The notes under the pieces: model-generated | Databases searched by the model: none | What the model was told of the DNA's origin: nothing | What the model saw: the letters and a program-made list of their open reading frames with translations, nothing else | In this document: positions 17,577-25,786 of the stretch, one piece after another | Position numbering within the stretch: the first letter of the stretch is position 1 | Layout of the letters: the number at the start of each line of letters is the position of its first letter | Position numbers and translations under genes: made by a program | DNA from: Planctomycetota bacterium | Lineage (GTDB): Bacteria > Planctomycetota > Brocadiia > Brocadiales > Brocadiaceae | Reading direction: 5' to 3' | Length of the DNA: 34,856 nucleotides | NCBI GenBank assembly: GCA_023261485.1 | Contig: JAHFOY010000015.1 | Location: 1-34,856 of the forward strand

Positions 17577-17654
17577 TGTACAGGAATTTCAATCATAGTT
17601 TCCCCTCTAGAAAGAGGGGAGATTAAAAGTTGTTGCCGAAGGCAACCTAATTCA
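17577..17654. repeat. Modular hairpin repeat (copy of the 29858-29931 element)
   Basis: Starts with TGTACAGGAATTTCAA, then a hairpin TCCCCTCT/AGAGGGGA (17601-17620), then a second hairpin GTTGCC-GAA-GGCAAC (17632-17646) and CTAATT. The element at 29858-29931 has the same order: TGTACAGGAATTTCAA, a C/G-run hairpin and GTTGCCGAAGGCA. It begins directly after the stop of the FmdE-like gene and may help end its transcript. Confidence 0.7.
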
Positions 17655-17679
17655 TTAAGAGGTGTTTCAGTAAAAAATA

Positions 17680-17715
17680 AAGGCGTTCTTGCGTGGATAC
17701 ACGCAAGAACGCCTT
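17680..17715 (-). terminator. Strong intrinsic terminator (16-bp perfect stem)
   Basis: AAGGCGTTCTTGCGTG and CACGCAAGAACGCCTT form a perfect 16-bp stem with a 4-base loop. Read on the minus strand, the stem is followed by TTTATTTTTTA, so it should terminate the transcript of the small secreted protein gene at 17756-18058. It may also stop read-through from the convergent FmdE-like gene. Confidence 0.85.
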
Positions 17716-17755
17716 ATTACTACAAGGAATTTATTTGCTATTGTAATACTACACC

Positions 17756-18058
17756 TTAGTGGTGCTCTTTCTTTTTCTCACATTTTTCATCTTTGCAGAA
17801 TTTACAAGGATCCTTTTTAAACACGGCCTCGCAATCTTTGCAGCATAAAACAATCGTCTTTCCCTCGCACTCCACCTTTACGCCTTTGTCCTTTTCTACG
17901 GCCTTACCGCAGACCAGGCATTTTGTATCAGCCTGTTCGGCAGCGGCGCATTCTTTCGCACCGCAGCAGCTCGATGCGAATGTCGTTTTAACTGCATAAG
18001 AGGTTATTACTGCGCATGCAATACCTACAACACCGATAAAATAGCCAATACGCTTCAC
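17756..18058 (-). CDS. Small secreted Cys-rich protein with TRASH/YHS-like metal-binding motif
   Basis: The best start is GTG 18058, with AAAGGAGA about 7 bases upstream, giving 100 residues. A signal peptide covers about 1-29 (ends TTFASS). The mature part has eleven cysteines: CC at 31-32, C37, CLVC at 47-50, LCCKDC at 72-76, CKFC at 85-88 and C93, plus a Lys-rich tail ending HH. The pattern C-x2-C, GKTIVLCCKDCEAVFKKDP resembles TRASH or YHS domains, which bind copper or other heavy metals. It probably acts outside the cytoplasm in metal binding or transfer. It has its own strong terminator. Convergent to the FmdE-like gene, which also has a His-Cys motif; a functional link is only a suggestion. 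Confidence 0.78.
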   Translation of the reverse strand: MKRIGYFIGVVGIACAVITSYAVKTTFASSCCGAKECAAAEQADTKCLVCGKAVEKDKGVKVECEGKTIVLCCKDCEAVFKKDPCKFCKDEKCEKKKEHH

Positions 18059-18178
18059 GTCCTGTCTCCTTTCAGAAAAATTAATGATATGCAATACAAA
18101 ACAATATGTTTATAAAACAATTAATGTGTGTCCAAAGTTTCATAATTATTTGAAAAACAAATTTTTACATTTTCCAAT

Positions 18179-19078
18179 CTATAACTGCCTGATTGACGCA
18201 CGATTTCGTCCGTTAGCCTTGCTGTAATACAATAGTTTGTCCGCCCTCTCCAGCAGTGTTTCTGCGGTGTCTTTCGGTTGCGCAATGGTAGCCCCAATAT
18301 AGACAGTAACCTGAACGATGCCTGAATCTAAGGAAAAACCAGACTGTTCGACAAGGACGCGAAGCTTATTCGCAGTGAAAAATAACTGTTCTTCGTTGAT
18401 ATTGGGAATGATTGCGAGAAATTCTTCTCCACCCCAGCGGCCTACGATGTCGGACGCCCTTACGTTTTTTACGAACGTGTTTGCAACCATTATTAATACC
18501 TTGTCACCGATATCATGTCCGTAAGTATCATTTACTATTTTAAAGCGGTCTATATCCATGAAGAGAATTCCAAAAGGCCTGCCATATCTGCGCATTTCAT
18601 CTAACCTGGTCTGCAAATTTGACTCAATGTACCGCCTGTTTGCCAATTCTGTGAGGGGATCAAGCAACACCATTTTTTCAAGTTCTTTAATTCTTTGAGT
18701 GATAGAATGTACCGGAGAGTTGTCGCTGAATATTTCTACTGCGCCAATAACTTGTCCAAGTGAATCTTGAAGTGTGCTTGTACGCGTCAGGACGGGTACA
18801 CGATGCCCCTTTTTATGCCGAATATACAAGTTCTGTTCACGAGGAACGGAATCGTCCACTGTTTTGGCCAATGGGCATTCAGTCGTACATAATTGAATAC
18901 CATGTTCGTTTACATGGCGGATATTATCAGCGCATCGTTTACCAATTACTTCGGAACGAGTGTAGCCGGAAATATTTTCAGCGCCTTTATTCCAGTAAAG
19001 AATTCTTCTGTCGCAATCGACAAAGTATACACCGTCATAGAGGTTCTCTAGGATAGTTTTGGAAAAACCGTTTATCAT
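18179..19078 (-). CDS. PAS-GGDEF diguanylate cyclase
   Basis: A 299-residue cytoplasmic protein. A PAS domain covers about 5-125 (LYDGVYFVDCDRRILYWN) and includes a cysteine pair in CTTEC. A short coiled linker is followed by a GGDEF domain (about 135-297) that starts DPLTELANRRYIE and has the active-site loop RWGGEEFLAI. An RASD inhibitory I-site lies exactly five residues before GGEEF, so product feedback by c-di-GMP is expected. Catalytic residues appear intact. The ATG is 9 bases after the stop of the TPR/SUMF1-like gene, indicating an operon with it and valS. It would make the c-di-GMP that the HD-GYP proteins at 10.8-14.7 kb could break down. Confidence 0.93.
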   Translation of the reverse strand: MINGFSKTILENLYDGVYFVDCDRRILYWNKGAENISGYTRSEVIGKRCADNIRHVNEHGIQLCTTECPLAKTVDDSVPREQNLYIRHKKGHRVPVLTRTSTLQDSLGQVIGAVEIFSDNSPVHSITQRIKELEKMVLLDPLTELANRRYIESNLQTRLDEMRRYGRPFGILFMDIDRFKIVNDTYGHDIGDKVLIMVANTFVKNVRASDIVGRWGGEEFLAIIPNINEEQLFFTANKLRVLVEQSGFSLDSGIVQVTVYIGATIAQPKDTAETLLERADKLLYYSKANGRNRASIRQL

Positions 19079-19087
19079 GACTTCTTT

Positions 19088-20461
19088 TTATTTCTCTTTT
19101 ACATCCTTTGCGCATCGGAGGCCCAGCGCTAAATTGAACAGTTCCGGTTGCTCGGATTTTCTCGTGTGTGTTCGCACCTGAAATGGTTTTGAGAATCTGG
19201 AGCCTCCCCGTATTACGCGTCTTGCGCTTTTTTCAGGGCCTTTTGGGTTTTTGTAAGGAGATTCCGTATAATAGGTTTCCAGATACCAGTCGGCACACCA
19301 CTCATAGACACTACCCGCCATGTCATAGCAGCCGTAGACACTTTTCCCGGCGGCTACGCTGCCCACAGGCTTGGGTTCGCCGCTGAGATTGCATCTGGCA
19401 GTGTCCCATTCGTTTCCCCAGGGGAAATTTCTTCCGTCTAATCCTCTTGCTGCTTTTTCCCATTCAGCCTCAGTAGGCAGGCGTTTGCCCGCCCAGCCCG
19501 CATAAGCATAGGCATCATACCAATCAATACGTGCTATGGGACTATCTGGCATATTATAATATTCATTATCCCAGAACCTGGGAGTATGGTCTTTGTTGCT
19601 CGGCTCTCCTTTAAAACACTTACTGTGATCGTTCGTTTTTTTCAAATATTCGAGAAATTCCCAATATTGGGCGTTCGTTACCTCATAGCAGTCGATTTCA
19701 AATGCGTCGAGATAGACTTTATGTTCAGGGTATGCATCTTCCCTTGCTTCGTCCGTTCCCATGGTAAATTCACCGGCAGGCACAATGACGCTCTTGTGTT
19801 TTTGCTTTTGCATAATAACGGCCTTTTTCATGATCTCATCACGGCTCTTGATGGTATTTTGAATGTTCTGCTGCTTTTCAAGCGCCTGTTTTAAGACAAT
19901 GACATAACTCTGTACCTCGGTAAGATCGCTGGCGTTCGGTGACAGCACGATATATTTCTGCAGATGATTGATAGCCTGTTGTGCATCTCCGAGCTTGCCG
20001 TAAAGCCAGCCCATGTTGTAATGGAGCGCGGGAAAATCAGGGAATGCCGTTTCTGCCTTCTTGTAAGATTCCAAAGCCAGGTCGTATGATTCGGCGTCGC
20101 AGTAATCACTGCCTTCCTTGTAATATTTCCTGGCGAGTTCCATTTTTTGTTTAATAGCATCCGCTGCCTGAACAGGAGCGGCTTCTGCAAGTGGAATAAG
20201 TTTCTTTCCGTGTTCTTTGCAGAATTTTTCTCCAGGAGTACCTTCCTTCTTGCAGTCAGGACATATCATTTTTACGGGGATTTCAACCAACTGTGCCCCA
20301 TCTTCACCGCAAAACTTTGTCCCTTCTGTATAAACCTTGTTACAGGTCGGGCATTTTTTTGCCATTGCCTTGGATGCAGGTGTTTCAGCATGGAGAATCG
20401 AAATTACAATGAAACATGGTAGAATTAAACAAAATAATGAAATGCAATATATTTTTTTCAT
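19088..20461 (-). CDS. Exported zinc-ribbon/TPR protein with a SUMF1 (FGE-sulfatase) domain lacking the catalytic cysteines
   Basis: A 457-residue protein. A signal peptide (1-25) is followed by two short zinc-ribbon-like motifs (CPTC at 37-40 with FCGEDG; CPDC at 67-70 with FCKEHG), TPR repeats (about 105-185), a charged helix and a C-terminal formylglycine-generating-enzyme-like domain (about 222-452). That domain has VPAGEFTMGTDEAREDAYPEH, RLPTEAEWEKAARG, NFPWGNEWD and RVIRGGSRF. The stretch after RGGSRF reads SKPFQVRTHTR and lacks the cysteines that true FGE uses, so enzymatic sulfatase activation is unlikely; a structural or binding role fits better. It lies 6 bases after valS and 9 bases before the GGDEF gene. 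Zinc ribbons on an exported protein are odd. Confidence 0.83.
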   Translation of the reverse strand: MKKIYCISLFCLILPCFIVISILHAETPASKAMAKKCPTCNKVYTEGTKFCGEDGAQLVEIPVKMICPDCKKEGTPGEKFCKEHGKKLIPLAEAAPVQAADAIKQKMELARKYYKEGSDYCDAESYDLALESYKKAETAFPDFPALHYNMGWLYGKLGDAQQAINHLQKYIVLSPNASDLTEVQSYVIVLKQALEKQQNIQNTIKSRDEIMKKAVIMQKQKHKSVIVPAGEFTMGTDEAREDAYPEHKVYLDAFEIDCYEVTNAQYWEFLEYLKKTNDHSKCFKGEPSNKDHTPRFWDNEYYNMPDSPIARIDWYDAYAYAGWAGKRLPTEAEWEKAARGLDGRNFPWGNEWDTARCNLSGEPKPVGSVAAGKSVYGCYDMAGSVYEWCADWYLETYYTESPYKNPKGPEKSARRVIRGGSRFSKPFQVRTHTRKSEQPELFNLALGLRCAKDVKEK

Positions 20462-20467
20462 AGTTCC

Positions 20468-23152
20468 TTATCCAATATCGTTCAAAATAAGTTTTATTTT
20501 TTGTATCTGCTCTAACAATTCTTTTTCGCGGTTTTGTTCCATTGCTACTACATGGGCAGGCGCTCTTGCAACAAAATCTTTATTTTCCAGCTTTCGTTTC
20601 ACCACCATTAAGTGATTTTCAAGCTGATTCAGATGTTTCAACTGACGCTCCTTCTCTGCGGCGGGGTCAATAATACCCTCAAGAGGTACAAATGCCTGTA
20701 TTTGTCCGATAACCTCAGAGGCGGCATTATCAGGCTTTGAAAGATTATTGCCGATTTCCAGTCGTTCGAGGTTGGCCATCCGTTTGAGCAAATCTGAATG
20801 TTCATATAAACCGTATTCACTGTCTCCCGAAACGGAGATGATTGCGTCCAACTTTTGTTTTTCTTTGAGATTCATCTTACTGCGTATATTCCGAATGGCA
20901 CGGATAATATTCTGCAGGATAGCCATAGTATCCTCGGCGGTTCGGTCTTCATATCGTTTATCTACCGTTGGCCAGGCATCGCATGCAAGGCTTTCGCAAC
21001 CCATGTCTTTCTGTATGTTGATTTTGTTCTCAATCATAATCCCTTTTAAATTATGCCATAGTTCTTCGGTAATAAAAGGCACAAAGGGATGCAGGAGGTG
21101 CAATATCTGATCAAATACCTTTGCAAGGACTGTTTGCGCCACCTTTTTATCCCGGAAACTCACCGGTTCGTATAAACGCGCCTTCACGATTTCCAGATAC
21201 CAATCGCAGAAGGAGTGCCAGGTAAAATCGTAGACGTGCATGGCCGCATCGTTAAATTTGAATTGTTCTAAAGATGCGGTACACATCATTATGGTCATGT
21301 TTAACTGGCTGAGTATCCATCTGTCTTCGAACTGATAATCCGCCGGTTCCAGATTGATCTCTTGTGTATGTTCATCCTTCAGATTCATCATGATAAACCG
21401 CGCCGCATTCCACAATTTGTTGGTAAAATTACGTCCCATTTCGAACTTGCTTTCAGAAAGTTTTATATCCTGACCTTCTGTGGTAAGTACGGTAATCGAA
21501 AATCGTACGGCATCCGCGCCGTACTGATCAATCATGACAAGTGGATCGATGCCGTTACCCAACGATTTGCTCATTTTTCTTCCGATTTCGTCGAGGATTG
21601 TACCGTGGATATAAACGTTGGAGAAGGGGACATGCCGCATGAGTTCAAGACCCATCATGACCATGCGCGCTACCCAGAAATAGATGATCCCCCGGTCGGT
21701 GACAAGGGTAGACGTTGGATAATAATATTTCAGCTCCGGTGTCTCTTTAGGCCATCCCATCGTGGAAAAAGGCCATAATGCAGAACTGAACCATGTATCC
21801 AGCACGTCCTCGTCCTGTTTAAGTTTTTTGCTGCCGCACTTGGAACACTTCTCAGGCGTACTGCTTGATACGGTGATTGCTTCACAGTCCTGGCAATACC
21901 ATGCGGGGATACGATGCCCCCACCATATCTGCCTTGAAATACACCAGTCACGGACATTTTCAAGCCAGCTTAGATATATTTTTTCCCATCGCTCCGGAAA
22001 GAAGGTCACCGATTTGTTTCCGGAAGCCTGGATAGCAGCATCCGCAAGGGGACGCATCTTTACAAACCACTGGTCTGAAATATACGGTTCAATAACCGTA
22101 TGACACCGGTAACAATGCCCGACGGAGTGTTTGTGTGGTGTAACCATCTCGATGAATTTCTTTAATTTTAATTCTTCTACTAGCGCATTTCTGCATTCGA
22201 ACCGGTCCAGTCCCTCATATTCCCCCGCATGTTCGTTCATGCCCCCGTTCTCTAGCATAACAGCAATCGGGGTTAGGTTGTGGCGTTTGCCCATTTCGAA
22301 ATCATTAGGATCGTGAGCCGGAGTAACCTTGACGGCGCCCGTTCCAAAGGACGTATCCACAAAATCATCCGCAATTATTGGTATTTCCCGGTCAACGATA
22401 GGGAGCGTGAGCATCTCACCTATCATGTCCTTATAACGGTCGTCCTTCGGATTAACGGCTACCGCAACGTCGCCCAGCATTGTTTCTGGTCGGGTTGTGG
22501 CTACCACAATATAAAGATGCGGGGCGTCTCTGAACGGGTATTTTATGTGCCACAGGTGTCCCTCGTGCTCCTCATGCTCAACCTCGTCATCAGCAAGGGC
22601 TGTGCAGCATCGCGGACACCAGTTGATCATGTACTTGCCCTTGTAGATTAATCCCCTCTCGAAGAGGCGTACAAAGGTTTCCTTCACTGCCGCCGAGAGT
22701 CCTTCATCCATAGTGAAACGTTCCCTTGTCCAGTCGCAGGAACTCCCCAGCTTTTTCAACTGATTTATAATGGTCGAGCCATATTGATTCTTCCATTTCC
22801 AGACCTCTTCTACGAAGCGTTCGCGCCCCAATTGCTCACGTTTGATGTGTTTTGTGGCCAGTTCCCGTTCGACCACATTCTGGGTGGCAATGCCTGCATG
22901 GTCTGTGCCGGGCATCCAGAGGGCTGTGTATCCCTGCATGCGTCTCCATCGGATTAAAATATCCTGGATAATATTATTCAGGGCATGCCCCATATGAAGC
23001 ACACCTGTTACGTTTGGAGGCGGAATGACGATGGTATAAGGTTTCTTCGAGGAATCCGGTACGCTGTGAAAAACCCCTTTTTCCTCCCAGAAACGGTACC
23101 ACTTATCTTCTATTTCTTTAGGATTGTATTGCGTTGATAGTATTGTCTGCAT
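20468..23152 (-). CDS. valS: Valyl-tRNA synthetase
   Basis: An 894-residue class I synthetase that charges tRNA-Val. The HIGH-type motif is PPPNVTGVLHMGH (44-56) and the KMSKS motif is at 526-530. The editing (CP1) domain includes TTRPETMLGDVAV (219-231) and GTGAVKVTPAHDPNDF (270-285). There are zinc-finger-type cysteines at CPRC and at C420, C423, C436 and C439. The C-terminus ends in the coiled coil typical of ValRS (AAEKERQLKHLNQLENHL onward). It is complete and normal in length. No T-box leader is visible upstream; instead the upstream DNA is the left arm of the GxxExxY cassette. Two unrelated signalling or exported genes follow in the same operon. Confidence 0.97.
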   Translation of the reverse strand: MQTILSTQYNPKEIEDKWYRFWEEKGVFHSVPDSSKKPYTIVIPPPNVTGVLHMGHALNNIIQDILIRWRRMQGYTALWMPGTDHAGIATQNVVERELATKHIKREQLGRERFVEEVWKWKNQYGSTIINQLKKLGSSCDWTRERFTMDEGLSAAVKETFVRLFERGLIYKGKYMINWCPRCCTALADDEVEHEEHEGHLWHIKYPFRDAPHLYIVVATTRPETMLGDVAVAVNPKDDRYKDMIGEMLTLPIVDREIPIIADDFVDTSFGTGAVKVTPAHDPNDFEMGKRHNLTPIAVMLENGGMNEHAGEYEGLDRFECRNALVEELKLKKFIEMVTPHKHSVGHCYRCHTVIEPYISDQWFVKMRPLADAAIQASGNKSVTFFPERWEKIYLSWLENVRDWCISRQIWWGHRIPAWYCQDCEAITVSSSTPEKCSKCGSKKLKQDEDVLDTWFSSALWPFSTMGWPKETPELKYYYPTSTLVTDRGIIYFWVARMVMMGLELMRHVPFSNVYIHGTILDEIGRKMSKSLGNGIDPLVMIDQYGADAVRFSITVLTTEGQDIKLSESKFEMGRNFTNKLWNAARFIMMNLKDEHTQEINLEPADYQFEDRWILSQLNMTIMMCTASLEQFKFNDAAMHVYDFTWHSFCDWYLEIVKARLYEPVSFRDKKVAQTVLAKVFDQILHLLHPFVPFITEELWHNLKGIMIENKINIQKDMGCESLACDAWPTVDKRYEDRTAEDTMAILQNIIRAIRNIRSKMNLKEKQKLDAIISVSGDSEYGLYEHSDLLKRMANLERLEIGNNLSKPDNAASEVIGQIQAFVPLEGIIDPAAEKERQLKHLNQLENHLMVVKRKLENKDFVARAPAHVVAMEQNREKELLEQIQKIKLILNDIG

Positions 23153-23171
23153 AGTTTATTAATTGTAAATA

Positions 23172-23617
23172 TTTAGCCACGAATGAACACGAATATACAC
23201 AAATTAAAAATATTAATTTTATAGAATAAATCTTTCGGACTCAAGTCGGTCTTTCCCAAAATTCAGGATAATTGCTAATTGTAATCTAGTTGCTTTCAAA
23301 TAATTAAGAATTTGAGATCTATGTGCATCTATAATTTCTTCTACAGCTTTTAGCTCTAAAATGATTTTATCTTCAACCAAAATATCTGCATAGTATTCTC
23401 CTACCACCTCTTCTTCAAAATAAACAGTTATAGGCGCTTGTTGTTTTGCTTGAATACCTTCTCTTTTAAATAGTACCATCAGTGCATTTTCATAAACTTT
23501 TTCAAGGAAACCATAGCCGAGTTTGTTATGCACTTGCATAGCCAATCCGGCGATTTTGTAAGATAAATCCTTATATAATATTTTATTAGTGTCCATTCGT
23601 GCCAATTCGTGGCTAAA
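23172..23617. mobile_element. Inverted-repeat-bounded cassette carrying the GxxExxY gene
   Basis: TTTAGCCACGAATGAACACGAAT (first 20 bases TTTAGCCACGAATGAACACG; 23172-23194) is matched in inverted orientation at 23595-23617, with 20 of 23 positions identical. Weaker similarity extends about 13 bases further inward (ATACACAAATTAAAA against GGACACTAATAAAA). The arms enclose only the GxxExxY gene, whose start codon lies in the right arm. The unit is 446 bp and sits between two unrelated genes on the same strand. No transposase is present. The inverted repeats are seen directly; mobility is inferred. Confidence 0.6.
23219..23596 (-). CDS. GxxExxY protein (PD-(D/E)XK nuclease-like superfamily)
   Basis: From ATG 23596 the product has 125 residues. 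The naming motif is GFLEKVY (29-35) within VHNKLGYGFLEKVYENAL. A nuclease-like acid cluster follows: D71 in YADILVEDK, then E81-L-K83 in IILELKAVEEI, fitting D-x(n)-E-x-K. The end, LQLAIILNFGKDRLES, is also typical. The family is widespread, often multicopy, and has no agreed function. An in-frame TTG at 23605 lies further into the inverted repeat and is less likely. There is no ribosome binding site because the upstream DNA is the repeat arm. The gene reads toward valS but is separate from it. Cytoplasmic; nuclease activity is inferred from fold family only. Confidence 0.85.
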   Translation of the reverse strand: MDTNKILYKDLSYKIAGLAMQVHNKLGYGFLEKVYENALMVLFKREGIQAKQQAPITVYFEEEVVGEYYADILVEDKIILELKAVEEIIDAHRSQILNYLKATRLQLAIILNFGKDRLESERFIL

Positions 23618-23626
23618 TAATGTTTT

Positions 23627-25762
23627 TCACTCCTCTTCCATTTCAAAAAGGGTGACCGAATAAGAAATCTTCGTACCATCGCGTTCGAGCTCCACAGTAC
23701 TGGTATCTCCAAACTTCTTTGTCTGGAGGTAATGAACCAGGTCTGGCACACCTTTTACTGCGTTTCCGTCAATTGACGAAATAACATCACCAACTATAAA
23801 TCCCGCCTTTTCTGCGGGGCTTCCGGGGGTTATTTCCTGTATGACCAGTTTGTTTTCGCTTGTTCTTTTCAGTTGAACCCCTAAATATATCCTTTTTTGC
23901 TCCGCTAAAGGAGTGATAACCCAGACAAAATCAGCCGGTTCTAAAGGAATTTCAGGTAAAAACAGGTCATGCTCTGGTGTAGGTTTTTCTCCGTGAAACT
24001 CAGCGGGATAAATTGTGTAATAGGGTAAGTGCGTGCGTCTAAACACCTTTTTCGGGATGCCAAAATCGTAGATTATATGACCATTTCCGGCAAAGGCCAG
24101 AAACTTCTTATCTTTGCCTTCCCAGGATGATAAGTAATCTGCAATTGTTTGGGCCATGTACTCTTCCCATAAATTCTGAACGTCGTTATATTTTTCTAAA
24201 TCGGCTGTACGGTCCACCATGTGCTCCCGAATAGCCCTCTCCAGATAAGCCCGGTGAAAATTATCGGTCGTATCAATTTCAGGCAATTGTTTTTTCTCTT
24301 CCTCACTTAACCCTTTAAGGCCGTTTTTACTTACCATTTTTACCATTGCCTTTGGGGCGTTTAAGGCGATCACGGGGATTTTCTTTTCACGTGCAAAATC
24401 CAGGATGTCTTTATACAAATCATAATCATATCCCCATTCCGAATTCCAGCGGGTCTCTTCCAGAAATTTATTCTCGTCAATTTCACCGGCAATCCATTGG
24501 TCCAGAAAAGGCTGATATGGCCTTGTGAACATCTCCATACCAACGGCAATGTTGTTTCCAAATTTCTCATAAAACGAATTGAGTATTTTTAATTGCACCT
24601 GGTGAGCAGCCTTATTGGCGTGGGTTTCGCCGACGTAAAGGACACGGGCGCAATCAAAAAAATGGGTCAAGTTGGAAAACTGCACCTTTTCGCCTGTCGG
24701 GACATGAATAACATCATCAACGGCTACGTGTGATGGAAAATTCCTTAAGTTGTTTTCTTCTGAAAAGGCATTCATTGGTAGTGATAGGGAGAAAGTCAAA
24801 AGAAATAAAATGGCCTTGCCAAAGTTCTTCAACCAGAGATGTTTGGCAAGACTCTTCATAACCCTGAAGGTAGTAAATCCAATCGGTACCAGTTTTGGCA
24901 GGATAAAATCATGTACTTTTACGGAGGATACTGATTCTCCCAATATTTCTATGGTATTCAAATTTTGCTCTCCTATGGAATGAGTTTTTGCTGCCTTTAA
25001 AAGCGACGACTGGGAAGGATGTGCGTTAATAACCTCCGCTACGACCCGGTCAATAGCGATGCAGTCAATGCCCCCGAAGATTAAGGAAACTTGTTTTGGT
25101 ATTCCCCCGGAAGGTCCGTGTTTTTCCATAGCCATAATGGCATCCACAATGGTAAACGCGGGTTTCACGGCGTGATAATTGGCCAGCAGCATCTCTGCAT
25201 ACCATTCAATGTCATCTTTTGATTGAAAATGACGCCAGGCCTTTCTCTTGCCGCTGACACACCCATACATATTTTTTACTCCGGCGGTATATAACAGTTG
25301 CCCATGCGCCTTGAGCTTGGGGATGTTGATAATGGCATCAACGTCCAGCGCCCTGCCGGAGACGGTGAGTGTGAACGGTTTTGTTCCGCATTTTGTCTTC
25401 ACCCGGCGTGGTGAGTCGAGTTCAATAATCTCGATACCATGCTCTTCGGCAAAACGGTCAATACCTGCACGTCTGGCAATCTTTGATATAGCGCCAAAGG
25501 CCGGGCTATCGCCGATAATCGGTGTTGCGCCCATTTCCAGCACCTTTTTGGCTACTACCTCGATGACCATTGGATGGGTAATGGTGCAGTCTTCAGGCGC
25601 GCTTTCCCTGATAAAGTTCGGCTTCAAGAGTACCTTTGCCCCCTTTTTAACGATGGTGTGAATACCGCCAAAGTATGCAAAGGTCTGTTCGACAGCCGTA
25701 ATGACTTTATCCCTGTCGTAACTTTCACAGCGGACGATAGAGACACTTGTTTTATCAGTCAT
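23627..25762 (-). CDS. DUF362 - transmembrane - ChaN-like - PDZ fusion protein
   Basis: An unusual 711-residue fusion (ATG 25762; a TTG two codons upstream is less likely). Numbered from that TTG, DUF362 spans about 5-300 (VLLKPNFIRESAPED, IGDSPAFGAISKIA, NIPKLKAHGQLLYTAGVKN). A hydrophobic helix lies at 317-335 (FGKAILFLLTFSLSLPMNAF). A ChaN/DUF399 haem-uptake-like domain spans about 350-615 (VLYVGETHANKAAHQVQ, VGMEMFTRPYQPFLD, AGNGHIIYDFGIP). A PDZ domain spans about 625-706 (LGVQLKR, ITPGSPAEKAGFIVGDVI). The predicted topology puts DUF362 in the cytoplasm and ChaN-PDZ outside. The junction begins with a Met followed by a perfect signal-peptide pattern (ATG at 24859), as if two genes had merged. 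A repeat element lies upstream. Confidence 0.85.
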   Translation of the reverse strand: MTDKTSVSIVRCESYDRDKVITAVEQTFAYFGGIHTIVKKGAKVLLKPNFIRESAPEDCTITHPMVIEVVAKKVLEMGATPIIGDSPAFGAISKIARRAGIDRFAEEHGIEIIELDSPRRVKTKCGTKPFTLTVSGRALDVDAIINIPKLKAHGQLLYTAGVKNMYGCVSGKRKAWRHFQSKDDIEWYAEMLLANYHAVKPAFTIVDAIMAMEKHGPSGGIPKQVSLIFGGIDCIAIDRVVAEVINAHPSQSSLLKAAKTHSIGEQNLNTIEILGESVSSVKVHDFILPKLVPIGFTTFRVMKSLAKHLWLKNFGKAILFLLTFSLSLPMNAFSEENNLRNFPSHVAVDDVIHVPTGEKVQFSNLTHFFDCARVLYVGETHANKAAHQVQLKILNSFYEKFGNNIAVGMEMFTRPYQPFLDQWIAGEIDENKFLEETRWNSEWGYDYDLYKDILDFAREKKIPVIALNAPKAMVKMVSKNGLKGLSEEEKKQLPEIDTTDNFHRAYLERAIREHMVDRTADLEKYNDVQNLWEEYMAQTIADYLSSWEGKDKKFLAFAGNGHIIYDFGIPKKVFRRTHLPYYTIYPAEFHGEKPTPEHDLFLPEIPLEPADFVWVITPLAEQKRIYLGVQLKRTSENKLVIQEITPGSPAEKAGFIVGDVISSIDGNAVKGVPDLVHYLQTKKFGDTSTVELERDGTKISYSVTLFEMEEE

Positions 25763-25786
25763 AAACAAACCTAAAGGTTGTAATAA

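Noticed and set aside
19088-20461. Annotation as an active formylglycine-generating enzyme
   Set aside because: The fold is there, but the cysteines expected after the RGGS motif are missing and no sulfatase gene is near.
23153-23171. T-box leader for valS
   Set aside because: The DNA upstream of valS is only a short AT-rich gap followed by the GxxExxY cassette; no T-box motif or antiterminator is visible.
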